64,000 nt of DNA from Lethocerus indicus (lineage: Eukaryota; Arthropoda; Insecta; Hemiptera; Belostomatidae). The notes below the pieces were generated by a model. It saw only the letters and a list, made by a program, of their open reading frames with translations, did not search any database and was not told the DNA's origin. This document shows, one piece after another, positions 34,001-47,320 of the stretch; within the stretch, counting starts at the first letter, position 1; each line of letters starts with the position of its first letter. The stretch is taken from positions 25,864,954-25,928,953 of the forward strand of contig JACDQD010000005.1 in assembly GCA_019843655.1 (NCBI GenBank). The letters run 5' to 3'. Both the position numbers and the translations under genes were made by a program.

Positions 34001-37000
34001 TTATAACTGCCCATAATAGTGCTGTCTAATTCTCTTATTATTCCCTCACCCTCTTTTTATCCACTCACTTTCCGAACTCTCTCTTCTGTCGATTAATTTT
34101 CCTAAAAGTACCGAATTGTATAACATTATTCTGTATCTAATTTTACAGAGTGCGGCGAATAGCAGGAAACGTGCAAATGTCAGGAAGCTACTGCTCTATA
34201 TTATATACAGTAAATAGAGTACAGAAATCAGGACACAATCTATTTGTTGTTCATTCTATGGTACAATTTGTTTTTCCTAAGCGTAATTCTTAGTACTTGT
34301 AATATGATTGAGATGTTCTCTATATTTAACTAGAGATTTATTTATTTGTTTAATTTTAAATTATTTTATGATATATTCTATCCGAAACATTGTATTCCGA
34401 TCGAAATATTTCGTCACATGAGATTTACATTACATAATTCTTATGCCATGAAATCCAAAATGTATACTTAAATTATTTCCATTTAATGACGAATATGGAT
34501 ATAAATACTAATCGATAGTTGTAGTTGTTATCATAAATTTTACAATCTTGTGTCACTGCAATAGATATAAAGTTGTGCAGTTGTGAATAGTTTTTCTATA
34601 TACTGGATATATAAACTTGCACATAGAATGATTCGAGGTATCCATTTTGGTATCCATCTCCTCTCTAATTATTAGAAGTGTAATTGCTTGAGAGGGCGAC
34701 CCAATATTTTTAAAGACGCAATTTCATTCAGTCGCCCCTCCCATATTTCCTAATGCTCCCCCGTCGAGCATTGCGAAATATTTCGTCCGTCTAATTTTTC
34801 CGGATTATTAATTCCTGAATGAGGAAGTAGGACTCATTAATTGGTGCCAGTTGCCCCCCCCTCCCCGCTCACAATATCCTGTAGTTATATTTAATCGAGG
34901 GCGATTAATTACAAGTGCCGCTTTTAACTGACTTGTTTCATTTTGATTATTTTTCATTTAATCTGCGCCCAAGCACTCATTCGGCGCGTTCAAAGGGTTG
35001 AACGGGGGATCACTCTTGATGCGAGTGACTCTGACTAAACAACCCTCTACTATTCCAAGATAACTACAGTTTTTTTTAAATATATATACTTGGAGATTGG
35101 TCAATCTAGTCCAGCGGTACTGAAGGTAATTACCATCACATAGGCCAAAGGTCTATAAATAATGATATGTATTGTTATGCGACTTACCCGAAGGTTGGTA
35201 ATGCCAAGTGGACAGACCATTTAGGGGGGGTAATGTTACTCCAGACTAATCTGTCAGTTACCGATACACTGTATATTGCAAACATCAATCAATTTCTCGT
35301 CAATTTATGAAGCGAGTGTTTTAAATATATTATCTAGTTTTTCCTTAAATAATTAAAATTGACTAATTGCATCGTTGCAGTTTTGACTTCCGAATGTTAT
35401 TCTTCTCGGATCACTTTGTCTAATACGCCGAAAATGATGTGTTAAAATATGAACGATGGTATAAATTAAGTGCCAGCTCCGGACAAAATAAATAATCGCC
35501 TTCTGGGAATTTTTTCCTCCGATCAATAATTTTAGATTGCTAATCCCTCGTCTCTGTTTCCTCTCGTGTTCTATACTGCCTTTATATTTTAAACGTATTC
35601 ATGAGTGAATATTGTACATTGTTTGAAGAGGGGCTGTCAATATAACGACAAATTTCAAAGCGTTGTCCCGATATTTGAGGTTCTCGTCATCCATCGAGTT
35701 TTATTTTCCGCTCCGTCGATAGTAAATACGGACCCGGTTGGACAAAGAACATTACAAAGTCGAGGACAGAGGTTATTGAAGTGTCGAATCCATTATCCAT
35801 CCGAGGTTAATTTAATCCATACGATGCATTGGGTTTTTTTCCCAGTGGACATTTATTACTGATTTCCAGAACGACTCAGCCCATATTGCGTTCGCCCGGT
35901 TCTTATGGAACCCGGTTAAAGGTAAGTTTGCACGGATTTATTTCATGAACTCGGTTTGGACTCAAAGGAGTCGGGCGGATTTTACAACGCGGATCGTACA
36001 AATGAGTTCCCGGCCCGGGGTATCTACTAAATAAAGTGCACTAATCCAACGCCCGAAACTCTATAACGTCGCCGTGAATAAACTGCTGAAATTTAATTGA
36101 AAATAGCTTATACTCCTTTGTTAATTGAGTTTTCAGGCGAGAATGAACTTCAGAGTTCATATTTCGCCCAGCTTGATACAACCCTCTCTTCAAATAGTCG
36201 CCCAGTTTAAATTCGTAGTTCTGGCCCCGAGCTAGGTTTATTTACTCGTCTCACTCGCTCATTTGGTAATTCGTACTAATTAATATATGTATATACCATA
36301 CGTATGTTCTGACTAATATACAACCCGTTGGAAAAACCTTCTCCCTGAATATTTCAAATCATGAATAAACAATTCATTCCCACAATTACATACCAACCAA
36401 AAATTACATACGTTTTCTGGTTAGCGAGAAGCAAAATCCGATTTAACATCTGAAAAATTAAGCGCAAAGAAGATTGTATTCCAAACGCTCGAAGACCTCC
36501 AAACGGGTATCTCAAAATAATTTAAACTGTTATTTGAAAGTCACATTAATGAATACATGTATTTTATACATTTATATATGAACAGACACAAGAAAGTTTG
36601 ATACGGATAGGAAAAAGTGACGGATAATAAATGAACGAACTTATATATGGCGGTAGAGGAACCAGAATAAGGATCAGTGAAACGTGTCTTGTAATACAAA
36701 GAAGAATTCGGACTCATGAATATTCACGCAGTATAGTAAAAACTTTTGTTTAACTCAGACCTCAAGCAATCATAATAAAAAAAAAGAGGAGAGAGTTCTA
36801 TATTTACATAACGGATCCTTATATAAGTCTCTTCTTCAAACAGGAGTTTCTTTTTTAAAAATCAATTAGATTCCGTCCGGAAGTGTAAAAAAAAAACAGC
36901 CGGCGCCGAAACGAATACACATATTTCATTTTTTCTTCTAGGCCGCCGACGACAGCTAAATTGGCCCCGTGGCGTTTCTCCCGGACGATATTTTAATAAA

Positions 37001-37560
37001 CGCCGTTTTGTACAGTCAAATTCCAGCCCTGGAAGATGAATAACATGACTAGGCCGCGTAGGTGCAATTCCGCCCTGGCAAACTCTCGAAATGGACTTGT
37101 GTCCAATATGGTGCATTGTAACAACAAATAGGCGGTCATAAAATTTCATTCTATCATCAGGACACTCATTGTTTTATTTGAATTACAAGATGTAATTTGA
37201 AAATTATAGAGTTAATATAGTTTATTGGTCCGGTCACGAAAAATTTGAATGATTCGTAATGTAAATAATAGCCTAATTTTCATTAGCGAATAATAAAATA
37301 CAGACAAGATCATACTAGGAACATAAAAGAATTTGAAAATGGGGAAAAAATATAGCTTATTTCTAGTAAATGAAAATAGGCATGCGATTAATGTTCAATA
37401 AAATTATTCTATTTGGCCGTGAACTATTTTTCTTATTAATATAAATAATTTGCCTTTGCTTATTCGTAACAATAAATTGTTATAAATGAACAGATAATTT
37501 TCTGTTTCATTGTGCATTTCAACTACAGTACATAAACAACAGTAGCTCAACTAATTTTAG
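34001..37560. other. Non-coding AT-rich stretch
   Basis: Frames of 85 codons (35605-35862) and 95 codons (36862-37149, minus) have no known domain. A hairpin ATGAACT/AGTTCAT lies at 36143-36160. Nothing else stands out. Confidence 0.6.
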
Positions 37561-37950
37561 TGTAGGCGGTAGGGTGGGGTCCAGTCTTGGCCCGGGGCCG
37601 TCCCTTCTAATAGCATTTTAATTGTACCCCCGAGTTTGAAGTAAATTAACGCAAATAAGATGCCTTCTGTTTCACTCGAAACTCTCCATCTTGGACCGTA
37701 CGCCATGCCGGCGGTCTGACAGGAGCTCTCACAGTTTACCCAACAAAACGTCTAATTCCTCTCCAAACCAAATTGTGAATTGAAAGCCTTCAGGAATTTT
37801 CAACAATACAAATTGTTGAACATCTATTCATCGGTACACTTTACGGTTTCACAAAACGATGTTATAAAATACAGGAAAAAGTACAGGTTTAAACGGCCGT
37901 AAAATGAATTTACGCCGGGTTTAGACAAATGCGGGCTCAGTAATTATCGT

Positions 37951-37971
37951 GGGAGGTGGGGGGGTGGGGGC
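37951..37971 (+). other. G-run cluster, possible G-quadruplex
   Basis: GGG, GG, then a 7-G run and a 5-G run separated by single bases. It ends about 22 bp before the first copy of the repeated block; the other two copies lack it. Confidence 0.6.
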
Positions 37972-37992
37972 GCATGGTTTTCGGGGCCGCTC

Positions 37993-38077
37993 TTATTGAC
38001 ACGTCTGTAATTGTTGTGCAATGATTTATCTGGAAGTGCGGCCGGTACGATGCCTCTGCCGGCTCCAAATTAATGAG
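37993..38077 (+). promoter_or_regulatory. Repeated motif block, copy 1
   Basis: TTATTGACA, then TCTGTAATTGTTGTGCAATG, then ATTTATCTGG, a variable GC stretch, and AATTAATGAG at the end. Known motif classes matched: Meis/Hth-like TGACA, homeodomain TAATTG, Hox-Exd-like TGATTTAT, and an ATTG(N5)CAAT inverted pair. Confidence 0.7.
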
Positions 38078-38540
38078 GGGGGCGGGAGCCGCCTCCGCCG
38101 ACCACTAAGTGGACAAACATCCCACCACAACCAGCCCGACGTCCAAAACAGATACAACATTAATACAGGTTCCGGCTTTGTGCATTAACAACGGGTCAAT
38201 TGGAAAATTAGTACTCCAATAAAAATGTCCCATAGATATTATATGATAATTACTATAAGAACAACATTACTATACGAAGATTTTATTCTTAGTCCAAAAA
38301 AACTTTTTTGTATTATATTTTCACACTACGTTGAACTAGAAATCGACTAGTATTTTTTATTCAAGTTTCACTTTATAATTCAAATCCAATTCTGCGATTA
38401 GTAAAGAATGTCCAATTAAAATTACGAAAATTTAAACGAATTTTTATGTAGGTAATTCAGCAGGTAATTAAGTGTTGTTGTATCCCAACATTTAGTAGCC
38501 AAATCGCAAAGAGTAATAGAAAATTGAGAGGTAGTTTGGA

Positions 38541-38602
38541 CACCGTGACGGTGGTGTCAGCACTTTGAGCTACGCTTTGAGTCACGTCATCATTTTGAGC
38601 TA
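38541..38602 (+). repeat. Palindrome CACCGTGACGGTG plus three TTTGAG repeats
   Basis: CACCGT and ACGGTG flank one G (38541-38553). Then TTTGAG occurs three times within about 40 bp, around a CRE-like TCACGTCA. It lies between copies 1 and 2 of the motif block. Confidence 0.65.
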
Positions 38603-38845
38603 ACCCGTCGCTACAATTTTAACTGGGAGTTAATACAATGGCCTGCCCACTACCACAATAAAGGGGCCGGATCTGAGTGCTTTTCACTTTGAGAATATTG
38701 AAATATAATTTCAGTGCACGGTTTGGGGTGCGGTAGGGTCGAATTTTAAACTTAATAAAACGGTAATATCCGTTACTATTTGTCAGAGAAGGAAACGTCT
38801 TACAATCTAGTATTCAATGGGAAGACAAATGTATGGACTCCAGTC

Positions 38846-38905
38846 TTATTGACAGCTCTGTAATTGCGTTACAATGATTTATCAGGGTCCGGACCAATTA
38901 ATGAG
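38846..38905 (+). promoter_or_regulatory. Repeated motif block, copy 2
   Basis: TTATTGACAG, TCTGTAATTGCGTTACAATG, ATTTATCAGG, then AATTAATGAG after a spacer about 24 bp shorter than in copy 1. It has the clearest Meis/Hth word (TGACAG). Confidence 0.7.
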
Positions 38906-39673
38906 CCGCCCCCTAATGACCCGCGCTCTCTCTCCCTCCTCCCCTACCACCCTCTCACCCTCATTAATGTACCAGCATCCGCGCCCAACACACAATGTAC
39001 AACCGCCGTCTGCTACCACCCACCCAATGTACTCTTCGACGTTGGAAGAAATAAAAAATTGAACTTATGTCCTACAGCGTTGCTGAAATCCTCCTGCACT
39101 TTCTGAGCTTATATTTTTTGTTAGGCTTTATTAAAATCTTCAGGTAAGGGTCATTAAAAAATTAAGACTAAGTTTTAAAAGATCGTCTAAAAAGTTTTAT
39201 CGTATCGATCTTTGAAGTGAAAAGTTTCGGTTAAAGACTGTTCGAGCTGGTAAACAAGTTCATTCTTTTAGTTCATTCTCCCTTCTGGTGATCACGTGTG
39301 AAAGTGTGAATTTTCATCGAAGAACGAACCTTTAATTCTGAATTAATTTATTCCCCTTCCTCGTGGGAGTATTTCCGGTGGAGATATTCCCGGTAGTAGA
39401 AGCCTCAATCCAATCGTCGGCTGGGAAAAAATCCTCTCCCCGCGAATTGTCCAAGCGCTGTAAAGTAATAACGCCTCGGGCTCCGAAAGCGTTCCAACTT
39501 GATTGTTGCTGTTGGCCGGAAGCGTGTAACCTGTAAATAAGTAGGGGCGCGCCCAATAGAGACGTGAGCGACCGCCGGGCATCAATCGCTTCTGTCGGTG
39601 AAAATTCTTGCCGGTGAGCGGCGGGCCCGTGTCGGGGGAACAAATGCGGCGGAACGTCGGAGCCGGGCCCGGT

Positions 39674-39767
39674 TTATTGACACGAGGGGTCTAATTGCGT
39701 TGCAATGATATATCTGGCGGGGGCCGCGGCCACCGCACGCCCGATTGATGGGGCCCGCTCGGCCCCA
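39674..39767 (+). promoter_or_regulatory. Repeated motif block, copy 3
   Basis: TTATTGACA, a spacer longer by a few bases, then TCTAATTGCGTTGCAATGAT, ATATCTGG and GATTGATGGGG. The end forms a hairpin, TGGGGCC/GGCCCCA (39749-39767), made of the same arms as the hairpin at 26435-26453 in the opposite order. Confidence 0.65.
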
Positions 39768-40180
39768 CCAATAACGGATCACCGGTGGGCTTGGAGCCGA
39801 CAGTCGGGCCCCCTACGCAAAACAGCCTATCAATTACCTCACTTCCTGTTCTTACCTCCCGCACCGGCATACATTAACTCCGCCACCCGGGCCGCCCTAC
39901 CTTCTTATGCACTCTCGGCAACAACTTACTGATACGGAACGCCCCCACCCGCAGACCTACGGGGGGCAGCCCCCGCCTGTAACGCCGACCTGTAATGTCT
40001 TCGACCCCGCCGATGGTCTTGTAAGTGTTGCCCTGTTCTCTCTAAATGGCCTCCCCCTACAAAAACAGTCACGCCGGGGAGAGAGATTGTTTATCGCCCG
40101 CGCTAGAGTTATTTATAACCGATTTTGGATGATTGATCATCCCTCACTAGGAAAGAAATTAATTTTATATTTTCAGTGAA

Positions 40181-43100
40181 AATTTATAAAATCATTCATT
40201 TGATCGCAGTAATGTTAACGGGATGTTCAGTTGACGCTATACACTTGAATGTCTCTTCAGAAATTTGAGAGGCGTATATGTTACGTTAATTTTACTGTGG
40301 AGTAACAATTAACGTTCGACCAAATTATAATGGGTAAACCATTACTTACATCAACAATTATGTTTCGAATAACTCTGTTCGAAGGAAAATTGAATAATGG
40401 TGACTGAAACGTCCACAAGTATTTCAGTATTAATCTAAACTACTTATCTTCGAGAAAATTCGGAACATATTAAAAATATGTTACGTATTTGTAGCTTCGG
40501 TATTATTATTAAAATTGGTATTATCGTTATTAATATTATGTCTATGATTGAAAATATTCCGCTATCATTTAAAATTATAATTATATGGAAAAACATTACA
40601 GCGAACCTTAAATGTTTCAAAGGGGGCAATTCAAAGAGCATTTCGGATATCGACCTGAGATCCTTGATTTGTATTTAACTCTGATACAAGCGTTCGGGAA
40701 ACGGGTAGCTATAATACTGTAATAACTGAATAATTACTCAAATTGGTACCGCCAACGATGCAAGATAAATACCCGCGCCGGTCTCTCTACTGCGTGAGTA
40801 AACAAGACCCGCAGTTGTAATGTTTGAATGCCGCCCCGTTATCAGAAAATAAGCCTTCTGTCAATATGCGGACGTATAATTTTCAACTTGAAGAAACGTA
40901 CAGTGATCAATCGGTATCGGTAAGAAACCCGAAATGTTTTTCAATTATTGATAATAGTTCCGAAAATACGCGCAACATGATCTCGTGTCCTGTTTCTCGG
41001 TCTATAATCGAACTGCAGTCTGCAGAATGTTGATTCAGTGCCCAGAATTTCCTTTTCTTTTCTTCTTTTTTTCGGATTTAGTACGTTGGAGCGCTGAAAC
41101 GAAAACACGGAAATCTTGTTACGCTTCCACCTCTGAGCAAACAGTGGGCGGCCTGAGCCCGACCAGATCCCGGAATTGTTTCCCACTTATTTCCCGTTCT
41201 TTGAATCTTTGCCAAGTGAGGGCGATAAATTATTCCGGCTCTCACTCGGCCGACTGTAAAAAGTTTTTATTTCAAGTCACTCATCAGGGAGTTTTCCATT
41301 GATCAGTCAGCGAGTCATTGACAGTAAAGTCAATGGGGGGCTTTCCCTTCCCCGCTCGGGGGGCCTGCGCCTGTCGCTGACGAATGCTCCGTGGCCCCAT
41401 CCCATCGGCGTCCGGCCAATTTTTTTCCCTCCCCCTACAGCTCTTTTCTCTCCAGTTAAAATTATTCTGAAAGAAGTGCCGAGTTTCTGAAAATTAGAAT
41501 GCTCACAGGACGTAGCCGATAAACGGCCCAGCTCATCACCGGTCGAAGCGTGCTTTTCCGCCAATAAAAAATATTTTATCGTCGAGGTCGGCACGCACCG
41601 CGGAAAGTAATTCCCAATCTAATACCCACCCCCTCCCTAATACCCGGGGGAATATAAGATTTAATTCGGAACTTTGATGGTTTTAGAACAATCACTTTTC
41701 GCAATTCAATCCAACTTGAACCACTCCGTATGAGAGAGTGGGGAGTTTCCGCCGGAAACTTTTTAAACCGTCCGTGCTTGAAAGTGGTCTTGAAGGTGTT
41801 GCTCGTTCACTCGATTTCTTATTTCTTTCATGACATTATACCGGCTTCTAAACTTCCCCCTTACAAAATACACGAATTGACTGAAGGTATACGTCAATAA
41901 TCCATAAAACCATAACCTTAAAATAATAAGAAATAAAAACTATTTCCTTACTACCTTAATTAAATTAACTAACGCAACATTAAAACATCAAACAAACGTT
42001 TGAAACGTTTGATCTTTACTGCAATCCATTTATATATTTAGGTTTCTTGTCGATACAATTACTAATTAAAGTATAGTGCATAGTATTCGGTAATTAATTT
42101 ATAAGATAGTTCAGTATGACACCTAATTTTAATTTTTTTTTCTCATTCAGCCAATAGAAATTGAATACATTCTATCGGTTTAAATTGAAATTGCTTTTTT
42201 CACAAAAAAAGATAAACTATTGTCCCCCCCGCTAAATAATCAGCAGTCTCCGCCTTATTACTTTCGTTTTGGGGTGGCATTGATTGAAAATCGAAAGGAG
42301 GGTTGTTTTGTGAACTTTGAACCTGACAATAGGACCCCCACCTGCCGGGGATTCTTCCCGTCGTCGTGAAATTGTTGAACGCCATTAGTTCTGGAGCCGG
42401 AAGTGCGGCCGGCCGTCACTCCGACTCAGCTATTTCGTAGATTGAGTCCTTTTTCGTTCCTCCCCGTCCCCCTCATTCCCTTAATACTCAATTCCACCTG
42501 TTCATCCCCTAGCCCGAAATATCCAGTCATTTAACGAGGCCGTAACGTCCGCGGCGAACAGAACGAAATACGATCGATCGATTAATACAAGATTGACCGG
42601 TACCGATTTCATACTGCAGCTACTCACGAACCACGTTTTAGATTACTTAAAATTTCCAAAATATTGTTCGAATTATCGGCGAATATTATAATACCGAATT
42701 AAACCCTCGTTCCATCAACGCGGATCTTATAAAATGCTGACCTGAGCATTAGCGCGCCATAGCGCTTCATCCGAATTGAAGTTCGGAATGGGAATGATTA
42801 TGGGAAAAACTGGAATTATTACATTCAGTGATTGACGAGATGGGTGTGATTTGGTTAAACAACTGTTTTGACTCACCACTTTATGGAATTCCTGTCGTTT
42901 TCGGAATATACTTAATTGCGGAGAACTACCAATATATTATTGGATTTCCGAATGAATGGAATCCAAATAAATGGTGCGTGTGAACCTCTCGAATATAATT
43001 AGTTTCGTGTTCATTTAGAAACACTGACTGGAAATCAATTTTGATCCGACTGCTATTTGGAATGTCCCGCTAATTCAGAAATTATTATCAAAATAAATAT

Positions 43101-43800
43101 TTAATTCAGGTTGTTTGAGATAAATACGTATTATTTAGATGATGGTATTGTATAATGCGAATAATTAGATAAACGAATTATTATAGTTATGAATTCTTCG
43201 ACAAATATTTATCGTTCATATTATTTTTCATGATCTCCGTCATTTCCGTTGAAACGACTGTATTTACCCAAATATGGCGGTAGCGTGACACCGGAACGTT
43301 AAACTCTATTTCTAAATACGTCAACACATGGCAGGAAATTATAATCTACTAAACTCACATGACACGGTACTGTGAAGGATTGCAGCTTTTTCGCAACCCC
43401 CGGAAGTACCAGGCTTGTCTCGGCAGGTTGTCTCCGCGATGAATATAAACCCTGCATGAATAAGAAGTTCGTTACATACATAAAAACTCTGGCGTATTGA
43501 AGAAACTAAATTCGTTTTTTTAATCACGAATGTTGTACGACTCATCGTCGGTTTAATGACTATTATATAAAATTACTAGGGCATAGTTTTATTTGCTCGG
43601 TGGTCCATATAGGGAAACGAAGAAATATGCTATTTTATTTAAAGCGTAGTAGGTCCTTTATGCCTATTACGATTGTAAACAAAATTACACACAAGTTAAT
43701 TTCACGATTACATTTACAGTAGAGGAAAAACATAATCAAATTTCTACAGGATTAGTTTTAGGCCAAACGTTCGATTAACTTAGTGAGAACCCACCGCATA
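40181..43800. other. Non-coding stretch
   Basis: Contains frames of 81 and 105 codons near 40.94-41.30 kb and 95 codons at 41.31-41.59 kb (minus), none recognised. GC-richer around 41320-41470. A CAAAC/GTTTG nested inverted repeat lies at 41988-42013. Confidence 0.58.
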
Positions 43801-44170
43801 TTATCAATTCCTTTATGGACGAAGAGGGGGTGGGGAGCGATGGGCGTGGACCCGAGGGGTGGCTAATGAACCAATTATAAGGGCGCTGTCCCTGACAGAA
43901 CTCAATTCATATTAAAGAGTACGGGCTTGAAGGGGCGGGGGATGAGAGTTGGAGGGAGACTTTAATAGTGTACTCTTTTTTTTCAACTCCCCGGTCCCTC
44001 CCCGCCCCTCATCTTTCATGGGGGCCCCTCTCGCGCCGCCGGCACAATCTTATTGGGGCGATTATGCGAGCGTCAAACGTCGGGCTCGGCCGCCGAATCA
44101 CAATGAGCCGCCCCCGCCGCCGCACCGACAGGCGCAGAAAAACAGATTAAGGGAGGGGTAATCGGATTGT
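43801..44170. other. GC-rich island
   Basis: G-rich then C-rich sequence with CCGCC runs. Frames of 70 and 60 codons overlap in different registers. It has ATTATAAG and AATTATAAGGGC words but no recognised promoter architecture. Confidence 0.45.
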
Positions 44171-46820
44171 GGAAGGCCTGACTTGGAGGCGGACCGAGAG
44201 ACAAACTTGAAGATTTGTCCAGTCTTTAAGAGAGATACACAGAACTAATACCCGGATACTACCACCGGGGATACACAATCATTTCCTAAAGTCTTCTGGC
44301 CATTAAAGCACAGTTTCCTTCAGTTCACTCTCTTTTCCGGGTATCTCAAAGTTTTACTCCCAACACTGCCCGGCGATTGGTTCCTTAACCTTAAATTCTG
44401 AACTAATTTGCTCTTCTTCATCGCGGGCTGTTTTACTTGCCGCTGGCTTCACCCCGCAAATTTTCCTTACGATTTTTCCCTGTTCCTGAGCATAACTGAT
44501 GTAATGGAATATTTCGGCTAGGCGCCTTACGAAAAGAGGCTTGAATGAATGCCCCAAATGTGCCGGGGATTACAGCATTTATAGGATATCAATCCTACCA
44601 CTGCATCCGTTTTTGTTAGCGGCTACTCCAAGCAACCTTCTTATTTACTGTCTATAATACAAACTATTCATGCCCGGTGTTTAATGCGTAATGAATAAAG
44701 TTCCGTCAAGCGAAACATTGAATAGGCCGAAACGATGACGTAATACCGCCTGTGTACTTCAGGAGCAGTTAGTTTGGAACACCCTCCGGTTGGGTGATAT
44801 ACGCTGTTTACTTCTGCACGGCGGTTACCTAACTCTGAACATTCCGTTTCGGTTAAAATATAGTTTGAATTAGTTCAAACGATGAGATCCCCTATAGGCA
44901 CGAATTCACGGAACGTCTCATTCGTGTGAAAACGAACATAAAAAACTGGACTTTTGAATTTTTAATATAGCTCCGCATTGAGATTCAACGAACTTATTTT
45001 GAGCTTATTACATAAACCACTAGATAGATGGTTATTAATATATATTGTAGGATTTAGGAATTCTGTAACGCGGAGTTTAGGCTCAAAGCGCGGAGATATT
45101 TGAGGAAAAATTGCTTTCACCTTACTAGTTTACTGTCGTCGTGAACTTACTAGAAAAGTAACCACCAACGAGGCCGACATACGCGGTACGGTATAAAACT
45201 TTGCTCATCTTAAGAATTTCATTTTCTTGAAAAACATGACACTGAATTATTAAAGTGCCATTGGGTGGGGGAGGGGGTCTAATTTCTAAGTATGTTCCCT
45301 TTGGGTGATTAGCAAGAGGAGGCCGTTCACCGGCCCTGTAATTATTTCCTCGTGTATTTCAGCTACAAAGGAGAAAACATGAAAATGGAGATCAGGTTAC
45401 GCAGAGCAGTACGGGGCAAGTAGTTACATAACCTCGTTGATTCACTCGACCGTCTACAAAATAAACTTAAAATGCGAAGTGGTTTTAAAAATGTAACACT
45501 TATAGCTCCCACATAATCCAGCGAAATCAAGTCAAACGCCTAGCGTGACAAGGCGTAACAATTGAGAGTGTAGCGTAGTATATATTAACCTTTTCTTGAA
45601 AGGAAAGCGCCTCCGTCTCCAAATATCATATAATTTATTTCATTTCTAGATAAGCCCCTGTTTTTAGAGGTTGTGAACATAGTGATAAGCCTAAAACGGG
45701 ATGTTCCGGATATTCAGTTCATCGTGCCTCCAACATATTTCTCTTACATTCCGTTTCTATCATTTTTTCTAATATACGTGAAATAAATGTTACGTCAATT
45801 AGTATTTTACATCTTAGATTCCGAGTACTTCAATGTTGTATTTAAGTTCTTCATGACACGTAATGTTTACGTTAATGTTTACCGCAATATTTACCCGAAA
45901 CGTCAAGCGCTAATAATGCAGCATGATCGAAAATTATCGTGTGCTTTGTACGTCGGTAAATAAAGGAGAACATTTTTATGAGTGTGTATGACGGTCTTTC
46001 AGTTCAATTCTCAGCCTCGAAACGTTGGGGAATATAACTTAATTCAATCAGGAAATTATGAAATTTGTTAGACCTCTGATAACTCTAAGTACAGGACGGT
46101 TTTCCAATAGCGAGGATCGGCTCTAATTTATTTATGGGAGTTGAGGCGGCGATCAAAAATGTCTTGCCACACTTGTGGGGCGGGCGACGCCACCGTAATC
46201 GCCTTTTATATTAAAGCGGGGCCGCCTTTTCCGAATGGCCGCTAAAAATATACGATACGCCCCCTCCTCACTTTTACGACAGTATAAGCGATAAAGAATA
46301 TGTGTCGCGGTCTGGAATAATAAGGTGCAGTTTGAATATATTGTCGGTCAGAGTTGCCCCGCTTTGTTTTACCTCTTCTAATGGGTCGCGAGTTTAAAAA
46401 TGCTACCTGTGGAAAATATGACCAAGTTTTGATATATATCAAAAACTAAATCTGTCAACACTCCGTGCTGTTTCTAATTTACCTATTTCTAAAAATATCT
46501 GTGAACTTTCACAAAAAAGGATAATGTCTAGTTCTGAAAAGGTACCTGCTACATTTTCCACAACAATTACTAGTTTGTAAATTTTTTCAAATAAATGAGG
46601 ACATCCGTTAATGTCATAAGTTATGAAAACTTATTTGCGTCACATTGTTAGCTGTAATAATTCCTGCATACTTCTCCAAATATCATTGAGATTTGTTGAC
46701 TACAATGACCCCATTTTGAATTGTAACGTTTGATTACAAAAAGGCTACCGTTAAGGACCGGTATTCTATAGATGTGGGCTGATTACCAAATCTTGGGTTC
46801 CCCAGAGTCGTTCCCTTTTG
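44171..46820. other. Non-coding, AT-rich
   Basis: No frame above about 67 codons. Two forkhead-type TGTTTAC words occur 12 bp apart at 45864-45882. Nothing else is supported. Confidence 0.6.
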
Positions 46821-47320
46821 AAAGCATGAAACGGTAAAATGAACCGTAAAAGGGAACCGGGAAAAAAAGCGGGCGCGTCTCAGCACTATCGGACGGTGGT
46901 CGAGCGGTTGCCGAGTTGCCAAAACGGCAGGCCGAAACCAGTCCGTGTATCCTTAACGCGCAATATTTCCTTTTGCCGCGCAGCATCGAATTCCAGACAG
47001 ACCGAAGGCCGGGCCCCGGTAATCCCCGCATACTGGCTTTGAACCCACTCAAAGCGGTAGCCGGTAAAGCTTCCGCCCCCGCCCCCACCACCACGGCCCG
47101 CCCCACTTTACCAACGGTATTAGCCATCCGGATAACAAAGGAAATGATTCCGGCTTACCGGAGACAAGATAGCCCAACCTCGAAACGTAAATCCCGCATC
47201 GCTCTCGGATTTCCCTCTTATTCTTCTTCTTCTTCTTCCCCCTTCCCCTCATCCTCCACCTCCTTCCGCAGTCGCCTCCTTGGCCGGATTATTTTTTTGC
47301 TCGCAAAATGAATTTTTCGA
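46821..47320. other. GC-rich island with opposing open frames
   Basis: Frames of 131 codons (plus, 46916-47311) and 114 codons (minus, 46783-47127) overlap, each rich in S, P, R and A. Neither shows a domain. The end is the (TTC)n repeat. I regard both as chance frames in GC-rich DNA; a coding exon cannot be fully ruled out. Confidence 0.45.
47219..47240 (+). repeat. (TTC)n trinucleotide repeat
   Basis: Six or seven TTC units, then a C-rich pyrimidine run to about 47265. Confidence 0.9.

Larger units (their letters stand above)
37561..40180. promoter_or_regulatory. Candidate enhancer cluster with a thrice-repeated motif block
   Basis: GC-rich islands alternate with AT-rich sequence, and a conserved block appears three times in the same direction (37993, 38846, 39674). 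Frames of 80 to 103 codons at 38.86-39.11 and 39.33-40.18 kb are without recognised domains. Spacing of about 850 and 830 bp suggests an old segmental tandem duplication or repeated assembly of the same sites. The regulatory reading is inference. Confidence 0.45.

Noticed and set aside
36143..36160. AGTTCA everted half-sites as a nuclear-receptor element
   Set aside because: The arrangement (everted, 4-base spacer) does not match the known ecdysone response element, and a single such site is not evidence.
45864..45882. Two forkhead-type TGTTTAC words 12 bp apart
   Set aside because: They arise from a short local duplication in AT-rich DNA; no further support.
46916..47311. 131-codon open frame in a GC-rich island
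   Set aside because: Low-complexity S/P/R composition ending in a (TTC)n repeat, opposed by a 114-codon frame on the other strand; typical of GC-rich non-coding DNA.
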